From NCBI RefSeq assembly GCF_021601625.1, contig NZ_BQHR01000005.1:1-64000 (forward strand): a stretch of DNA of 64,000 bases, read 5' to 3'. Shown here piece after piece: positions 36,545 to 45,677 of this stretch. The notes beneath the pieces were generated by a model that was given only the letters and a program-made list of their open reading frames with translations, had not been told where the DNA came from and searched no databases. The translations under genes and the position numbers were made by a program. Every line of letters starts with the position of its first letter. The stretch's first letter is position 1. Source of the stretch: Pseudomonas paraglycinae (GTDB lineage: Bacteria; Pseudomonadota; Gammaproteobacteria; Pseudomonadales; Pseudomonadaceae).

Positions 36545-39496
36545 ATGAAGCCGCACATGCCCAAAGGATTGATTCGCGCGATTGGCGCCCTGTTGACTGC
36601 CCTGGCCCTCTACAGCCTGCTGGGGTTCCTGATTTTGCCGGGCATTGCGCTCAGGGTGGTAAATCAGCAACTGGCCAACTACGCCACGGTACCGGCGCAT
36701 CTGCAGCGCATCGAACTCAACCCGTTCAGCCTTGAACTCACACTGTGGGGCCTGGTGATCGGCGAGCCGGGCAAGGAACAGGTCGGCTTCGAACGTCTGT
36801 ACGCCAACCTGCAACTCGACAGTCTGTGGACCAAAGCCCTGCATCTGTCCGACATCGAACTGGAAAAATCCAAAACCGAGATCCTGTTCGCCAAAGACGG
36901 TCAGCTCAATCTTCTCGGTCTGTTCAAGCTCCCGGCCAGCGAGCCCACCCCGGCCGATCCCGACGCCAAACCGTTTCCGCTGCGCATCGACCGCATCCAG
37001 CTGGCTGGCGGCAACCTGCATTTTGTGGATGCGCGGCCCAGCGAGCCGATCGAATTTCTCTACGACAAGCTCGACTTCGAGCTGAAAAACCTCAGCACCC
37101 TGCCCGAAGACAACGCCGACATGACCCTCGTCGCGATCGGCCCGGCCGGTGGGCAGATCGACTGGAAAGGCAATTTCACCCTGATCCCGATCGCCTCCGA
37201 AGGCACCCTCAAGATCACCGATGGCAAGATGAAAGCCTTCTGGCCTTACGTGCGCGACGCCGTGCCACTGGTGCTGGAAGAGGGTGTCGTCAGCTTGAGC
37301 ACCGACTACCAGCTCAACCTGTCCAAGGAAACCGAACTGCTGCTGAGCAACGTCGCGGTCAACATCGCGCCGTTCGCGATCAAGGCGCCGGACGGACGTC
37401 AGCTGGCGAAACTCGAGCGTCTCGACGTCAGCGACACCACGGTGGACCTGGCCAAACAGCAAGTGGTGGTCGGCAAGATCCGCAGTCAGAAACTGGAAAC
37501 CTGGGCGGCGCTGGAAGCGGACGGCAAACTGGACTGGCAAAAACTGTTCGCCAGCCAGCCATCGAAACCCGCTGCCAAAGCTGCAGCGGAGCCGAAAAGC
37601 ACCCCGGCGGCCGCCGACTCGCCGAAACCTGAACCGACCGCGCCGAGCAAACCGTGGCAAGTGTTGATCAAGGACGTGCAACTGCGTGACTACAAAGTGC
37701 ATCTGGCCGACCGTTCGGCGAAGCCGGAAGTCACCCTGGACGTCACCCCGCTGAACGTCGATCTGCAAAACTTCGACAGCCTCAACGGCTCGCCTTTCAA
37801 CCTCAAACTCGATACCGGTCTGGGCAAGCAAGGCAAGATCAGCGCCGACGGCGTGGTCAATCTGGCCCCGGTCAGCGCGCAGCTCAACGTGAAAACCCAG
37901 GACATCGACCTGCGGGTCGCGCAGTCCTACATCAACCCGTTCATTCGTCTCGAACTGCGCAGCGGCATGCTCGGCAGCGACCTGAAAGTGAACCTGAAAA
38001 GCACTGACCCGCTGGCCCTCAGCGTCACCGGTCGTGCTCAGGTCGATCAGTTGCACACCCTCGACACCCTGAAAACCCGCGACTTCCTCAAATGGCAGCA
38101 GGTGGTGGTCGAAGGCCTGAACTATCAGCACGGCGACAGCCTGTCGATCGACAGGGTCAACCTGTTCCAGCCGTATGCGCGGTTCATGATCAACGATGAT
38201 CGCACCACCAACATTGACGACCTGCTCATTCCGCAGCCGGCCGATTCCGGGGCGAAGACCGCCGCGGCGAAACCGGCGAGCAATGACAAACCGCTGGGTA
38301 TTCACATCGGCGGCATCGCGATCAACGACGGCTCGGCCAACTTCGCCGACTTCAGCCTGACCCCCAACTTCGCCACCGCGATCCAGCAGCTCAACGGCCA
38401 GATCGGCACCATCGACAGCCGTCAGGCGAAACCGGCCAGCGTCGACATCAAGGGCAAGGTCGACCGCTATGCGCCGGTGACCATCAAGGGCGCGGTCAAC
38501 CCGTTCGACCCGATGGCCAGTCTCGACATCGCCACCAGTTTCAAACGCGTCGAACTGACCACCCTGACTCCCTACTCCGGCAAGTTCGCCGGCTACCGGA
38601 TCCGCAAGGGCCGGCTCAACCTCGACCTGCATTACCTCATCACCAAAGGCCAGCTCAAGGCCGAGAACAAAGTGGTGGTCGAGCAACTGCAACTGGGTGA
38701 GAAAGTCGACAGCCCGGATGCCGTGAGCCTGCCACTGAAACTGGCGATCGCCCTGCTCAAGGACGTCGACGGCAAGATTTCCATTGAGTTGCCGGTCACC
38801 GGCGACCTGAACAACCCCCAATTCAGCGTGATGCCGATTGTCTGGCAGACCCTGCGCAACCTGATCGTCAAGGCCGCCGCCGCACCGTTCAAGCTGATCG
38901 GCGGACTGGTCAGCGGTGGCAGCTCGGAAGACCTCGGCACCGTGTCCTTCGCACCGGGATCCAGCGACCTGAGCAAGGACGCCGAAGCGGCGCTGGTGAA
39001 GCTGTCGCAAGCGCTGAAGGAGCGTCCGGCCCTGCGCCTGGAAATCGAAGGCACCGCGGCAAAAAGCAGCGACGGTCCGTTGCTCGCAGAACAGCGCCTG
39101 GAACGTGAATACCAGTACAACTACTACAAGATGCTCCAGCGCCGGGGCGACAAGGTGCCGGCTCAGGCTTCGCTGATTCAGGTACCGGATAACGAAAAAG
39201 GCCCGCTGCTTGAGGGCATCTATCGCACCCGTCTGAAAACCCAGCCACCGGCCGAATGGAAGGATCTGGGCAAGGAAGAACGCACGGCGAAAATGCGTGC
39301 CGACGTGATCAAGTTCTGGAGCTCCAGCGACGTGCTGTTGCGCCAGCTCGGTCAGGACCGTGCAAGCAGCATCAAGGACTACCTGGTGGATAAAGGCCAA
39401 CTGGCCGACGATCGCGTGTACTTCATCGACGCCAATCTCGGCGAAGCGGAGAGCGACGGGCGAGTGGTGACGCAAATGCATCTGGATGCCGAGTGA
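36545..39496 (+). CDS. DUF748 (AsmA-like) envelope protein
   Basis: Large protein of 983 residues with one N-terminal membrane segment (about residues 10-32 from the chosen start) and a long periplasmic part of repeated beta-rich DUF748 units, recalling AsmA-like proteins of the inter-membrane lipid-transport type; the C-terminal part (about 810-980) resembles an OmpA-like domain (L-R-L-E-I-E-G-T-A). Function is not established. ATG 36545 is chosen; 36557 and a far upstream frame start at 36455 are possible. The DUF2845 gene begins in its stop codon (TGATG), so both are co-translated. Confidence 0.82.
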   Translation: MKPHMPKGLIRAIGALLTALALYSLLGFLILPGIALRVVNQQLANYATVPAHLQRIELNPFSLELTLWGLVIGEPGKEQVGFERLYANLQLDSLWTKALHLSDIELEKSKTEILFAKDGQLNLLGLFKLPASEPTPADPDAKPFPLRIDRIQLAGGNLHFVDARPSEPIEFLYDKLDFELKNLSTLPEDNADMTLVAIGPAGGQIDWKGNFTLIPIASEGTLKITDGKMKAFWPYVRDAVPLVLEEGVVSLSTDYQLNLSKETELLLSNVAVNIAPFAIKAPDGRQLAKLERLDVSDTTVDLAKQQVVVGKIRSQKLETWAALEADGKLDWQKLFASQPSKPAAKAAAEPKSTPAAADSPKPEPTAPSKPWQVLIKDVQLRDYKVHLADRSAKPEVTLDVTPLNVDLQNFDSLNGSPFNLKLDTGLGKQGKISADGVVNLAPVSAQLNVKTQDIDLRVAQSYINPFIRLELRSGMLGSDLKVNLKSTDPLALSVTGRAQVDQLHTLDTLKTRDFLKWQQVVVEGLNYQHGDSLSIDRVNLFQPYARFMINDDRTTNIDDLLIPQPADSGAKTAAAKPASNDKPLGIHIGGIAINDGSANFADFSLTPNFATAIQQLNGQIGTIDSRQAKPASVDIKGKVDRYAPVTIKGAVNPFDPMASLDIATSFKRVELTTLTPYSGKFAGYRIRKGRLNLDLHYLITKGQLKAENKVVVEQLQLGEKVDSPDAVSLPLKLAIALLKDVDGKISIELPVTGDLNNPQFSVMPIVWQTLRNLIVKAAAAPFKLIGGLVSGGSSEDLGTVSFAPGSSDLSKDAEAALVKLSQALKERPALRLEIEGTAAKSSDGPLLAEQRLEREYQYNYYKMLQRRGDKVPAQASLIQVPDNEKGPLLEGIYRTRLKTQPPAEWKDLGKEERTAKMRADVIKFWSSSDVLLRQLGQDRASSIKDYLVDKGQLADDRVYFIDANLGEAESDGRVVTQMHLDAE

Positions 39497-39792
39497 TGAA
39501 CCGAAACTGGCTGACTGCAATGGGGCTGGCATTGATCGCCAGCCAGGCTGCGGCGTCCGATACCCTGCGCTGCGGCAGCCAACTCGTCAGCCTTGGCGAC
39601 CGCGCCAGCGAGGTGCTGCAAAAATGTGGTGAGCCGGTTGGTCGCGATCTGCTCGGTTACAAACGCAGCGCCAACCGTCGTGAAGAGTTTCAGGTCGAGG
39701 AATGGACCTACGGCCCGAGCAACGGCATGTATCAATACCTGCGCTTTGAAGGCAATCGCCTGAAGCAGATCAACAGCAAACGCGGCAATTGA
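39496..39792 (+). CDS. DUF2845 domain-containing periplasmic protein
   Basis: A 98-residue exported protein with a signal peptide (about 1-19, ending S-Q-A-A-A) and the DUF2845 core: C-G-S-Q-L-V-S-L-G-D, then V-L-Q-K-C-G-E-P and W-T-Y-G-P-S. The two cysteines in these positions are conserved and likely form a disulfide. It resembles SmpA/BamE-like small folds but the function is unknown. The ATG overlaps the DUF748 stop by one base; the frame's preceding GTG is rejected for that reason. Confidence 0.85.
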   Translation: MNRNWLTAMGLALIASQAAASDTLRCGSQLVSLGDRASEVLQKCGEPVGRDLLGYKRSANRREEFQVEEWTYGPSNGMYQYLRFEGNRLKQINSKRGN

Positions 39793-39824
39793 CCTTCCCC
39801 GCCTTTTCCGGCCCCTGAATAGAA

Positions 39825-39852
39825 CAGGCCCCGACACATGTGCCGGGGCCTG
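39825..39852. terminator. GC-rich hairpin between convergent genes
   Basis: CAGGCCCCG (39825-39833) and CGGGGCCTG (39844-39852) pair perfectly, with CACA/TGTG inside. It lies between the DUF2845 gene and the convergent BON gene, and there is no strong T-run on either side. Confidence 0.55.
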
Positions 39853-39959
39853 TAATGGCCACATTCCGTGTGGCCGGTCGCATGAACTCTAAAGTGCGGC
39901 AGACGTATTGCTCGGCCCGCCTGTCGCGTCTTCTCCCGGTTCAGGCGAGAAGTCTTGCC

Positions 39960-40316
39960 TTACTCGGCTTTCAGGCCGTCAGCGGAGACCGCTTTCACGC
40001 CTTTGATTTTCTTGGTGATGTTCACTGCGGTGGTTTTCTGAGCCTCGGTGATAGCGACGTCAGAAGACAGGGAAACCACACCTTTGTTGGTTTCGACTTT
40101 GATGTCGGTACCAGGAATGCCTTTTTCGGTTACCAGGTCGCTTTTGACTTTGGTAGTGATCCAGGTATCGGAAGTAGCTTCTTTAGCCTTGGTGACTTCA
40201 CCGGCAGCCAAAGTCATTGGAGCCTGAGTGGTCTGGGTCGATTGAGCAAATGCACCGGAAGCCATGGTCAGGGTCAGCGCGGTAGCAGCAGCGGCAGTGA
40301 TAGCGAACTTCTTCAT
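39960..40316 (-). CDS. BON domain-containing periplasmic protein
   Basis: A 118-residue exported protein with a signal peptide (cleavage after A-F-A at residue 24) and one BON domain (about 45-115; S-D-T-W-I-T-T-K-V-K-S-D-L, then V-E-T-N-K-G-V-V-S-L-S), a fold associated with phospholipid surfaces and with OsmY-like envelope stress proteins. The role is inferred only. It is preceded by a full sigma-54 control region (promoter, IHF match, paired enhancer-like dyads), which is unusual for this family. The start has AGGAG before it. Confidence 0.9.
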   Translation of the reverse strand: MKKFAITAAAATALTLTMASGAFAQSTQTTQAPMTLAAGEVTKAKEATSDTWITTKVKSDLVTEKGIPGTDIKVETNKGVVSLSSDVAITEAQKTTAVNITKKIKGVKAVSADGLKAE

Positions 40317-40381
40317 ACGAGTAACTCCTGTTTTTCTGGAAAGTCTGCTGCGTGTCTTGTCAGCAGGGTTACCGTAGATAT

Positions 40382-40398
40382 TGCGAACGTTGTGCCAA
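40382..40398 (-). promoter_or_regulatory. Sigma-54 promoter of the BON-domain gene
   Basis: On the minus strand TTGGCACAACGTTCGCA has the -24 GG (40395-40396) and -12 GC (40383-40384) with a 10-bp spacing, matching TGGCAC-N5-TTGCW at 10 of 11 fixed positions. The predicted start is near 40371, giving a leader of about 55 nt with a CTGCTG/CAGCAG hairpin. Confidence 0.7.
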
Positions 40399-40425
40399 CT
40401 TTTAAAATCTTAATAATCCCTTATA

Positions 40426-40438
40426 AATCAACAACTTA
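40426..40438 (+). promoter_or_regulatory. IHF binding-site match
   Basis: AATCAACAACTTA on the plus strand fits the IHF consensus WATCAA-N4-TTR exactly. It lies between the sigma-54 promoter and the upstream dyads of the BON gene, where a DNA bend is expected. Confidence 0.55.
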
Positions 40439-40461
40439 AAAACTATGAATATTTTCGGAAT

Positions 40462-40507
40462 CATGCAAATTGCATGACCGGTGAAATATTTACATGCAAG
40501 TTGCGGC
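40462..40507 (-). promoter_or_regulatory. Paired enhancer-like dyads upstream of the BON gene
   Basis: CATGCAAATTGCATG (40462-40476) is a perfect palindrome around one base, and CATGCAAGTTGC (40493-40504) repeats it, with the second half-site partly degenerate. The copies are 31 bp apart, i.e. three helical turns, and lie about 70 and 100 bp upstream of the sigma-54 -24 element. This is the expected geometry for an enhancer-binding protein; which one is unknown. Confidence 0.55.
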
Positions 40508-40572
40508 TTTTCGAAAAGTTCCTAAAGCACTGAAATTATTGAACCTTTTGCCAGGTAGTCGACATAACGAAA

Positions 40573-40593
40573 ATGCCCCGCAGAGCGGGGCAT
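40573..40593 (-). terminator. Intrinsic terminator after pilA
   Basis: ATGCCCCGC-TCT-GCGGGGCAT on the minus strand, followed by TTTTCG, lies 20 bp after the pilA stop. Confidence 0.8.
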
Positions 40594-40613
40594 CGTTCGG
40601 ACTTCCAAATGGA

Positions 40614-41036
40614 TCAGGTACCGCTTGCTGTACAGCCTTTAGGGGAGTAGTCCGGCGCAACGGTCGTTGCACACGACCAGCCGTTGGCAGCGGTTCGTGT
40701 GAGCGTGATGGTTTTGCCCACCACCGGTGCCGGCGCATTGGCCAGCGTACAAACGATGGTGCCCGCTCCATCTGCAGCTGTCCCCGAGGCGGTCAGTGTA
40801 CAGTTGGAGGTGGTAGTGCCCGCATCGCCTTTAACGGCAGCCAGCGTGGGGTTCGTCCCTTGATTGATGATGTCTTCGAACGGCACTTTCATCGCCGAGA
40901 TTTCGGCCAGCCCCGCCGTCACCTTCGACCGCGCCTGATATTTGGAGTACTGCGGCAGCGCCACAGTCGCGAGAATACCGATGATCGCCACAACGATCAG
41001 CAGCTCGATCAGAGTGAAACCTTGTTGTTTCTTCAT
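40614..41036 (-). CDS. pilA: Type IV pilus major pilin
   Basis: Prepilin of 140 residues. The leader M-K-K-Q-Q-G is cut by PilD before the phenylalanine of [10 protein letters not shown], with glutamate at mature position 5, then a hydrophobic helix and a globular part with four cysteines, of which the last two (W-S-C and K-G-C near the end) can form the D-region disulfide. ATG 41036 is chosen over an open frame reaching 41180. The gene is divergent from pilBCD and has a sigma-54 promoter, as in P. aeruginosa, where PilSR control it. Confidence 0.95.
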   Translation of the reverse strand: MKKQQGFTLIELLIVVAIIGILATVALPQYSKYQARSKVTAGLAEISAMKVPFEDIINQGTNPTLAAVKGDAGTTTSNCTLTASGTAADGAGTIVCTLANAPAPVVGKTITLTRTAANGWSCATTVAPDYSPKGCTASGT

Positions 41037-41083
41037 AGACACGCTCCATGCATGAGTCGGAATCTCATGATCTGAACAGGAAT

Positions 41084-41101
41084 CAGCACAGCCCGTGCCA
41101 A
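41084..41101 (-). promoter_or_regulatory. Sigma-54 promoter of pilA
   Basis: On the minus strand TTGGCACGGGCTGTGCT has the -24 GG (41098-41099) and -12 GC (41086-41087) 10 bp apart. The predicted start is about 38 nt before the pilA ATG. Confidence 0.82.
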
Positions 41102-41174
41102 GCGCTCGCAGCCCCGGCCTGCTGGGCGTGAACCGGACATCGTGCCGATTCCTACAGCCCGTAACCGCACTATC

Positions 41175-41189
41175 TGACACTTTTTGTCA
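41175..41189 (-). promoter_or_regulatory. Candidate PilR binding dyad
   Basis: TGACA-CTTTT-TGTCA is an inverted repeat about 75 bp upstream of the pilA -24 element. PilR is known to need TGTC-type sites upstream of pilA, so this is a likely activating site. It also lies about 75 bp from the pilB start on the other side. Confidence 0.5.
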
Positions 41190-41262
41190 CCTGCACCCCG
41201 GGTGTTTGGCGCTGTCACTTGACTAGGCTATAAGTCATGAACGGCAAGCACGTGGAAACCCC

Positions 41263-42963
41263 ATGAATGACATCGCTCTGAGCGGTCTGGCCAAACAACT
41301 GGTCCAGGCCGAATTGCTCACGGAAAAGAGTGCCCAGCAGGCTTGGCAGCAGGCGCAGCGCAATCGCCTGTCGCTGGTCAGTTACCTGGTGCAGAACAAA
41401 CTGGTGAAGAGCTGGCAGGTCGCCGAAATAGCCTCGGAGCATTTCGGCATGGCATTTCTCGACCTCAACTGTCTCGACAAGGAAACCCAGCCCAAGGGCC
41501 TGGTCAGTGAAAAACTGGTGCGCCAGCACCACGCCCTGCCCCTCTGGCGGCGCGGCAACAAACTGTTCGTGGGGATTTCCGACCCGAGCAATCACCAGGC
41601 GATCAATGACATTCAGTTCAGCACCGGGCTGAGCACCGAAGCCATTCTGGTCGAAGACGACAAACTCACCGACGCCATTGAAAAATTCTTCGACACCCAC
41701 GCCACCGGCCTGGAGGAGATGGCCGATGTCGACCTCGACGGGCTGGACATCGAGTCGGCCGACGACAGCAGACAGGACACCCTCGGCGGAATCGACGCCG
41801 ACGACGCTCCGGTGGTGCGCTTCGTGCACAAGATGCTGCTGGACGCGATCAAGAGCGGCTCGTCCGACCTGCACTTCGAGCCTTACGAAAAGAACTACCG
41901 GGTGCGGGTGCGCACCGACGGCATTCTGCGGGAGGTGGCCAAGCCGCCGATTCAGCTCGCCGGGCGCATTGCCGCGCGCCTGAAGGTCATGGCCAGCCTC
42001 GACATTTCAGAACGGCGCAAACCCCAGGACGGGCGGATCAAGATGCGTCTGTCGAAGAGCAAGTCGATCGATTTTCGGGTCAACACCCTGCCCACGCTCT
42101 GGGGCGAGAAAGTGGTGATGCGGATCCTCGACCCCTCCAGCGCCCAGATCGGCATCGATGCCCTCGGCTACGAGCCGGAACAGAAAGACCTGTACATGGC
42201 CGCCCTCAAGCAGCCCCAAGGCATGATTCTGGTAACCGGCCCCACGGGGTCCGGCAAAACCGTGTCGCTGTACACCGGGCTGAACATCCTCAATACCGTC
42301 GACATCAACATCTCCACCGCCGAAGATCCGGTGGAGATCAACATGGAAGGCATCAACCAGGTCAACGTCAATCCACGCCAAGGGTTGGACTTTGCCCAGG
42401 CCCTGCGCTCGTTCCTGCGTCAGGACCCGGACGTGATCATGGTCGGCGAGATCCGCGACCTCGAAACCGCCGAAATCGCGATCAAGGCCGCCCAGACCGG
42501 TCACCTCGTGCTGTCCACCCTGCACACCAACAGCGCAGCAGAGACCCTCACCCGCCTGCACAACATGGGCATCCCCGGCTTCAACATCGCGACCTCGGTG
42601 AGCCTGATCATTGCCCAGCGTCTGGCGCGAAAACTCTGCAGCCACTGCAAGAAACCCATCGAGATCCCCCGCGAAACCCTGATCAAGGAAGGTTTCCCCG
42701 AGGAACGCATCGGCCATTTCACGATCTATGAGCCCGCCGGTTGCGATCACTGCAACGGCGGGTACAAGGGTCGCGTGGGGATTTATGAAGTGGTGAAGAA
42801 CACCCCCGAACTGCAACGGCTGATCATGGCCGAGGGCAACTCACTGGAAATCGATACCCAGATGCGCCGGGACGGCTTCAACGACCTGCGCACCTCGGGC
42901 CTGATCAAGGCCATGCAAGGCATCACCAGCCTTGAAGAAATCAACCGGGTCACCAAGGACTGA
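41263..42963 (+). CDS. pilB: Type IV pilus extension ATPase
   Basis: Hexameric cytoplasmic ATPase that drives pilus extension. The 566-residue product has two N-terminal GSPII_E-type regions, the core Walker A G-P-T-G-S-G-K-T (near 325), the Asp box I-S-T-A-E-D-P-V-E-I, the Walker B-like V-G-E-I-R-D-L-E-T, the His box and the zinc tetracysteine C-S-H-C and C-D-H-C (near 460-505). All are intact. First of pilB-pilC-pilD-coaE-yacG and divergent from pilA. Confidence 0.97.
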   Translation: MNDIALSGLAKQLVQAELLTEKSAQQAWQQAQRNRLSLVSYLVQNKLVKSWQVAEIASEHFGMAFLDLNCLDKETQPKGLVSEKLVRQHHALPLWRRGNKLFVGISDPSNHQAINDIQFSTGLSTEAILVEDDKLTDAIEKFFDTHATGLEEMADVDLDGLDIESADDSRQDTLGGIDADDAPVVRFVHKMLLDAIKSGSSDLHFEPYEKNYRVRVRTDGILREVAKPPIQLAGRIAARLKVMASLDISERRKPQDGRIKMRLSKSKSIDFRVNTLPTLWGEKVVMRILDPSSAQIGIDALGYEPEQKDLYMAALKQPQGMILVTGPTGSGKTVSLYTGLNILNTVDINISTAEDPVEINMEGINQVNVNPRQGLDFAQALRSFLRQDPDVIMVGEIRDLETAEIAIKAAQTGHLVLSTLHTNSAAETLTRLHNMGIPGFNIATSVSLIIAQRLARKLCSHCKKPIEIPRETLIKEGFPEERIGHFTIYEPAGCDHCNGGYKGRVGIYEVVKNTPELQRLIMAEGNSLEIDTQMRRDGFNDLRTSGLIKAMQGITSLEEINRVTKD

Positions 42964-42965
42964 AC

Positions 42966-44183
42966 ATGGCGGTCAAGGCAGCGAAAATCAGCATCTACGC
43001 CTGGGAAGGTACGGACCGCAAAGGCAGCAAGGTGACCGGCGAGTTGAGTGGCCAGAACCCCGCACTGGTCAAGGCCCAGTTGCGCAAGCAAGGCATCAAC
43101 CCCGGGAAGGTGCGCAAGAAATCCGCCTCGTTGCTGAGCTTCGGCAAGCGCATCAAGGCCCAGGACATTGCCCTGTTCACCCGGCAAATGGCGACCATGA
43201 TGAAGGCCGGCGTACCGCTGTTGCAGTCGTTCGACATCATTGGCGAAGGCTTCGAGAACCCGGCCATGCGCAAACTGGTCGACGAGGTGAAACAGGAAGT
43301 CGCCGCCGGCAACAGCTTCGCCGCCGCGCTGCGCAAGAAGCCTCAGTATTTTGACGAGTTGTACTGCAACCTGGTGGATGCCGGTGAACAGTCCGGCGCG
43401 CTCGACACCCTGCTGGAACGGGTCGCGACCTATAAGGAAAAGAGCGAAAGCCTCAAGGCCAAGATCAAGAAGGCCATGACCTACCCGTCGGCCGTGGTGC
43501 TGGTGGCGGCGGTGGTTACCGGGATTCTGCTGGTCAAGGTGGTGCCGCAGTTTCAGTCGGTGTTCTCTGGCTTCGGTGCCGAACTGCCAGCCTTTACGTT
43601 GATGGTGATCAGCCTGTCCGAATTCATGCAGCAATGGTGGTGGGCGATTCTTGGTCTGCTGGTGGCCGGTTTTTTCGGCACCCGCCATGCCCTGAAAAAA
43701 TCCCAGGCCATGCGCGACCGGCGTGACGCCTGGTTTCTCAAGCTGCCGCTGGTGGGCACGCTGATGTACAAGTCCGCAGTGGCGCGGTTCGCCCGGACCC
43801 TGTCGACCACCTTCGCAGCCGGCGTGCCGTTGGTTGAAGCGCTGGACTCGGTGGCCGGGGCCACCGGCAACGTGGTGTTCAAGCGCGCCGTGCTGCGTAT
43901 CCGTCAGGACGTTTCCACCGGCATGCAGCTGAATTTCTCGATGCGCTCCACCGGCATCTTCCCGAACATGGCGGTGCAGATGACCGCCATCGGCGAAGAG
44001 TCCGGCGCACTGGACGAGATGCTCGACAAGGTCGCGGGTTTCTACGAGGACGAAGTGGACAACATGGTCGACAACCTCACCAGCCTGATGGAGCCGTTCA
44101 TCATGGTGGTGCTCGGGGTGATCGTCGGCGGTCTGGTGGTGGCGATGTACCTGCCGATCTTCCAACTCGGCTCAGCGATCTGA
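42966..44183 (+). CDS. pilC: Type IV pilus inner-membrane platform protein
   Basis: Polytopic platform on which PilB works to add pilin subunits. The 405-residue product contains two T2SSF domains (about 70-195 and 275-398), each with an internal membrane segment region, and the repeated F-x-x-x-A-T-M-M-x-A-G-V-P-L and R-F-A-R-T-L-S-T-T-F-A-A-G-V-P-L pattern that begins each domain. It starts two bases after the pilB stop, and pilD starts one base after its own. Length is typical. Confidence 0.96.
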   Translation: MAVKAAKISIYAWEGTDRKGSKVTGELSGQNPALVKAQLRKQGINPGKVRKKSASLLSFGKRIKAQDIALFTRQMATMMKAGVPLLQSFDIIGEGFENPAMRKLVDEVKQEVAAGNSFAAALRKKPQYFDELYCNLVDAGEQSGALDTLLERVATYKEKSESLKAKIKKAMTYPSAVVLVAAVVTGILLVKVVPQFQSVFSGFGAELPAFTLMVISLSEFMQQWWWAILGLLVAGFFGTRHALKKSQAMRDRRDAWFLKLPLVGTLMYKSAVARFARTLSTTFAAGVPLVEALDSVAGATGNVVFKRAVLRIRQDVSTGMQLNFSMRSTGIFPNMAVQMTAIGEESGALDEMLDKVAGFYEDEVDNMVDNLTSLMEPFIMVVLGVIVGGLVVAMYLPIFQLGSAI

Positions 44184-44184
44184 C

Positions 44185-45057
44185 ATGCCTATCGACGAAC
44201 TCTTCAGTCTCTATCCACTGGCCTTTGTCTTCACCGCCCTGCTGCTGGGGCTGGTGGTCGGCAGTTTCCTCAATGTGTTGATCTGGCGCCTGCCGAAAAT
44301 GCTCGAGCGTGAATGGCGCCAGCAGGCTCACGATGTTTTGGGGCTGCCCGTTGAAGCGCCGTTGCCCACTTACAACCTGATGCTGCCGCACTCGCAATGC
44401 CCGCACTGTGGCCACCGGATCCGCGCGTGGGAAAACATTCCGGTGTTGAGTTACGTGTTCCTGCGCGGGCGCTGCTCAAGTTGCAGCGCCCCGATCAGCA
44501 AGCGCTACCCGCTCACCGAACTGGTCTGCGGCCTGCTCTCGGCATTCATTGCCTGGCACCTGGGTTTCGGCTGGCCGGCGTGCCTGCTGATCGTGCTGAC
44601 CTGGGGCCTGTTGGCCATGAGCCTGATCGACACCGAGCATCAGTTACTGCCCGACGTGCTGGTGCTGCCGCTGCTGTGGCTGGGGCTGATCGTCAACAGC
44701 TTCGAGCTGTTCGTAACGCTGCACGACGCCCTGTGGGGCGCGGTGCTGGGTTATATGGCGCTGTGGTCGGTGTTCTGGCTGTTCAAGCTGATCACCGGCA
44801 AGGACGGCATCGGTCACGGCGATTTCAAGCTGCTGGCGCTGCTTGGGGCCTGGGGCGGCTGGCAGATTTTGCCGCTGACCATCCTCTTGTCCTCGCTGGT
44901 GGGTGCCGTGCTAGGGGTGATTTTGCTCAAGCTGCGGGACCAGAAAACCTCGACGCCGATTCCCTTCGGCCCGTATCTGGCAATTGCCGGCTGGATTGCC
45001 TTGCTCTGGGGTGGTCAAATAACCGGCTTCTATTGGCAGTTTGTCGGTTTGAAATGA
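44185..45057 (+). CDS. pilD: Prepilin peptidase / N-methyltransferase
   Basis: Membrane aspartic protease that cleaves prepilin leaders and methylates the new N-terminus, serving PilA, PilE and type II secretion pseudopilins. The 290-residue product has two CXXC pairs of the cytoplasmic zinc region (C-P-H-C and C-S-S-C), and the two catalytic aspartates in S-L-I-D-T-E-H and G-H-G-D-F-K, with eight membrane segments. The coaE ATG overlaps its stop (ATGA). All key residues are intact. Confidence 0.96.
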   Translation: MPIDELFSLYPLAFVFTALLLGLVVGSFLNVLIWRLPKMLEREWRQQAHDVLGLPVEAPLPTYNLMLPHSQCPHCGHRIRAWENIPVLSYVFLRGRCSSCSAPISKRYPLTELVCGLLSAFIAWHLGFGWPACLLIVLTWGLLAMSLIDTEHQLLPDVLVLPLLWLGLIVNSFELFVTLHDALWGAVLGYMALWSVFWLFKLITGKDGIGHGDFKLLALLGAWGGWQILPLTILLSSLVGAVLGVILLKLRDQKTSTPIPFGPYLAIAGWIALLWGGQITGFYWQFVGLK

Positions 45058-45677
45058 ATACCCCTGTGGAAAAACCCTGGATTCTCGGCCTGACCGGCGG
45101 CATCGGCAGCGGCAAAAGCGCTGCCGCCCAGCACTTCATCGATCTTGGCATCCACGTGGTGGACGCCGACCACGCGGCGCGCTGGGTGGTCGAACCGGGC
45201 CGTCCGGCGCTGGCGAAGATCGCCGAACACTTCGGCCCCGATGTGTTGCAGGCCGACGGCACGCTGGATCGTGCGGCCCTGCGCAAACTTATCTTTGAGG
45301 TGCCGGAGCAACGGCGCTGGCTCGAAGCGCTGCTGCATCCGCTGATCGCCGAGGAAATCGCCCATCATCTGGCGCTGGCACAATCGCCTTACGCGATTCT
45401 GGTCTCGCCGCTGCTCATCGAATCAGGGCAATACGCGATGACTCAGCGAATCCTGGTGATCGACGCCCCGCAACAACTGCAGATCGAACGCACCTTGCAG
45501 CGTGACCAGACCAGCGAACAGCAGGTTCAGGCGATCCTCAAGGCCCAGTCCAGCCGCGAAGACCGCGTCAGCCGTGCCGACGACGTGGTGGTCAACGACC
45601 GCGACCTCGCCTGGCTGCACAGCGAGGTCGAGCGCCTGCATCACTTTTACCTGACTTTATCCGGAGGCCAATCATGA
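45054..45677 (+). CDS. coaE: Dephospho-CoA kinase
   Basis: Last step of coenzyme A synthesis, phosphorylating the 3'-OH of dephospho-CoA. The 207-residue product has the P-loop [10 protein letters not shown] at the start and the substrate-site region D-A-D-H-A-A-R. The frame is open far upstream (44397) inside pilD in another phase, but ATG 45054 overlaps the pilD stop and gives the normal CoaE length. It functionally ends the pathway in which PanB and PanC, also in this window, take part. Confidence 0.95.
   Translation: MNTPVEKPWILGLTGGIGSGKSAAAQHFIDLGIHVVDADHAARWVVEPGRPALAKIAEHFGPDVLQADGTLDRAALRKLIFEVPEQRRWLEALLHPLIAEEIAHHLALAQSPYAILVSPLLIESGQYAMTQRILVIDAPQQLQIERTLQRDQTSEQQVQAILKAQSSREDRVSRADDVVVNDRDLAWLHSEVERLHHFYLTLSGGQS

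Noticed and set aside
36446-39532. A 1028-codon leftward open frame opposite the DUF748 gene
   Set aside because: It is the antisense shadow of a GC-rich gene with strong third-position bias. It has no domain, signal or ribosome binding site, and the sense frame has a recognisable membrane start and coupled downstream gene. The same holds for other long antisense frames at 31356-33212, 33240-35396, 22789-24417, 10604-12190 and 4707-6368.
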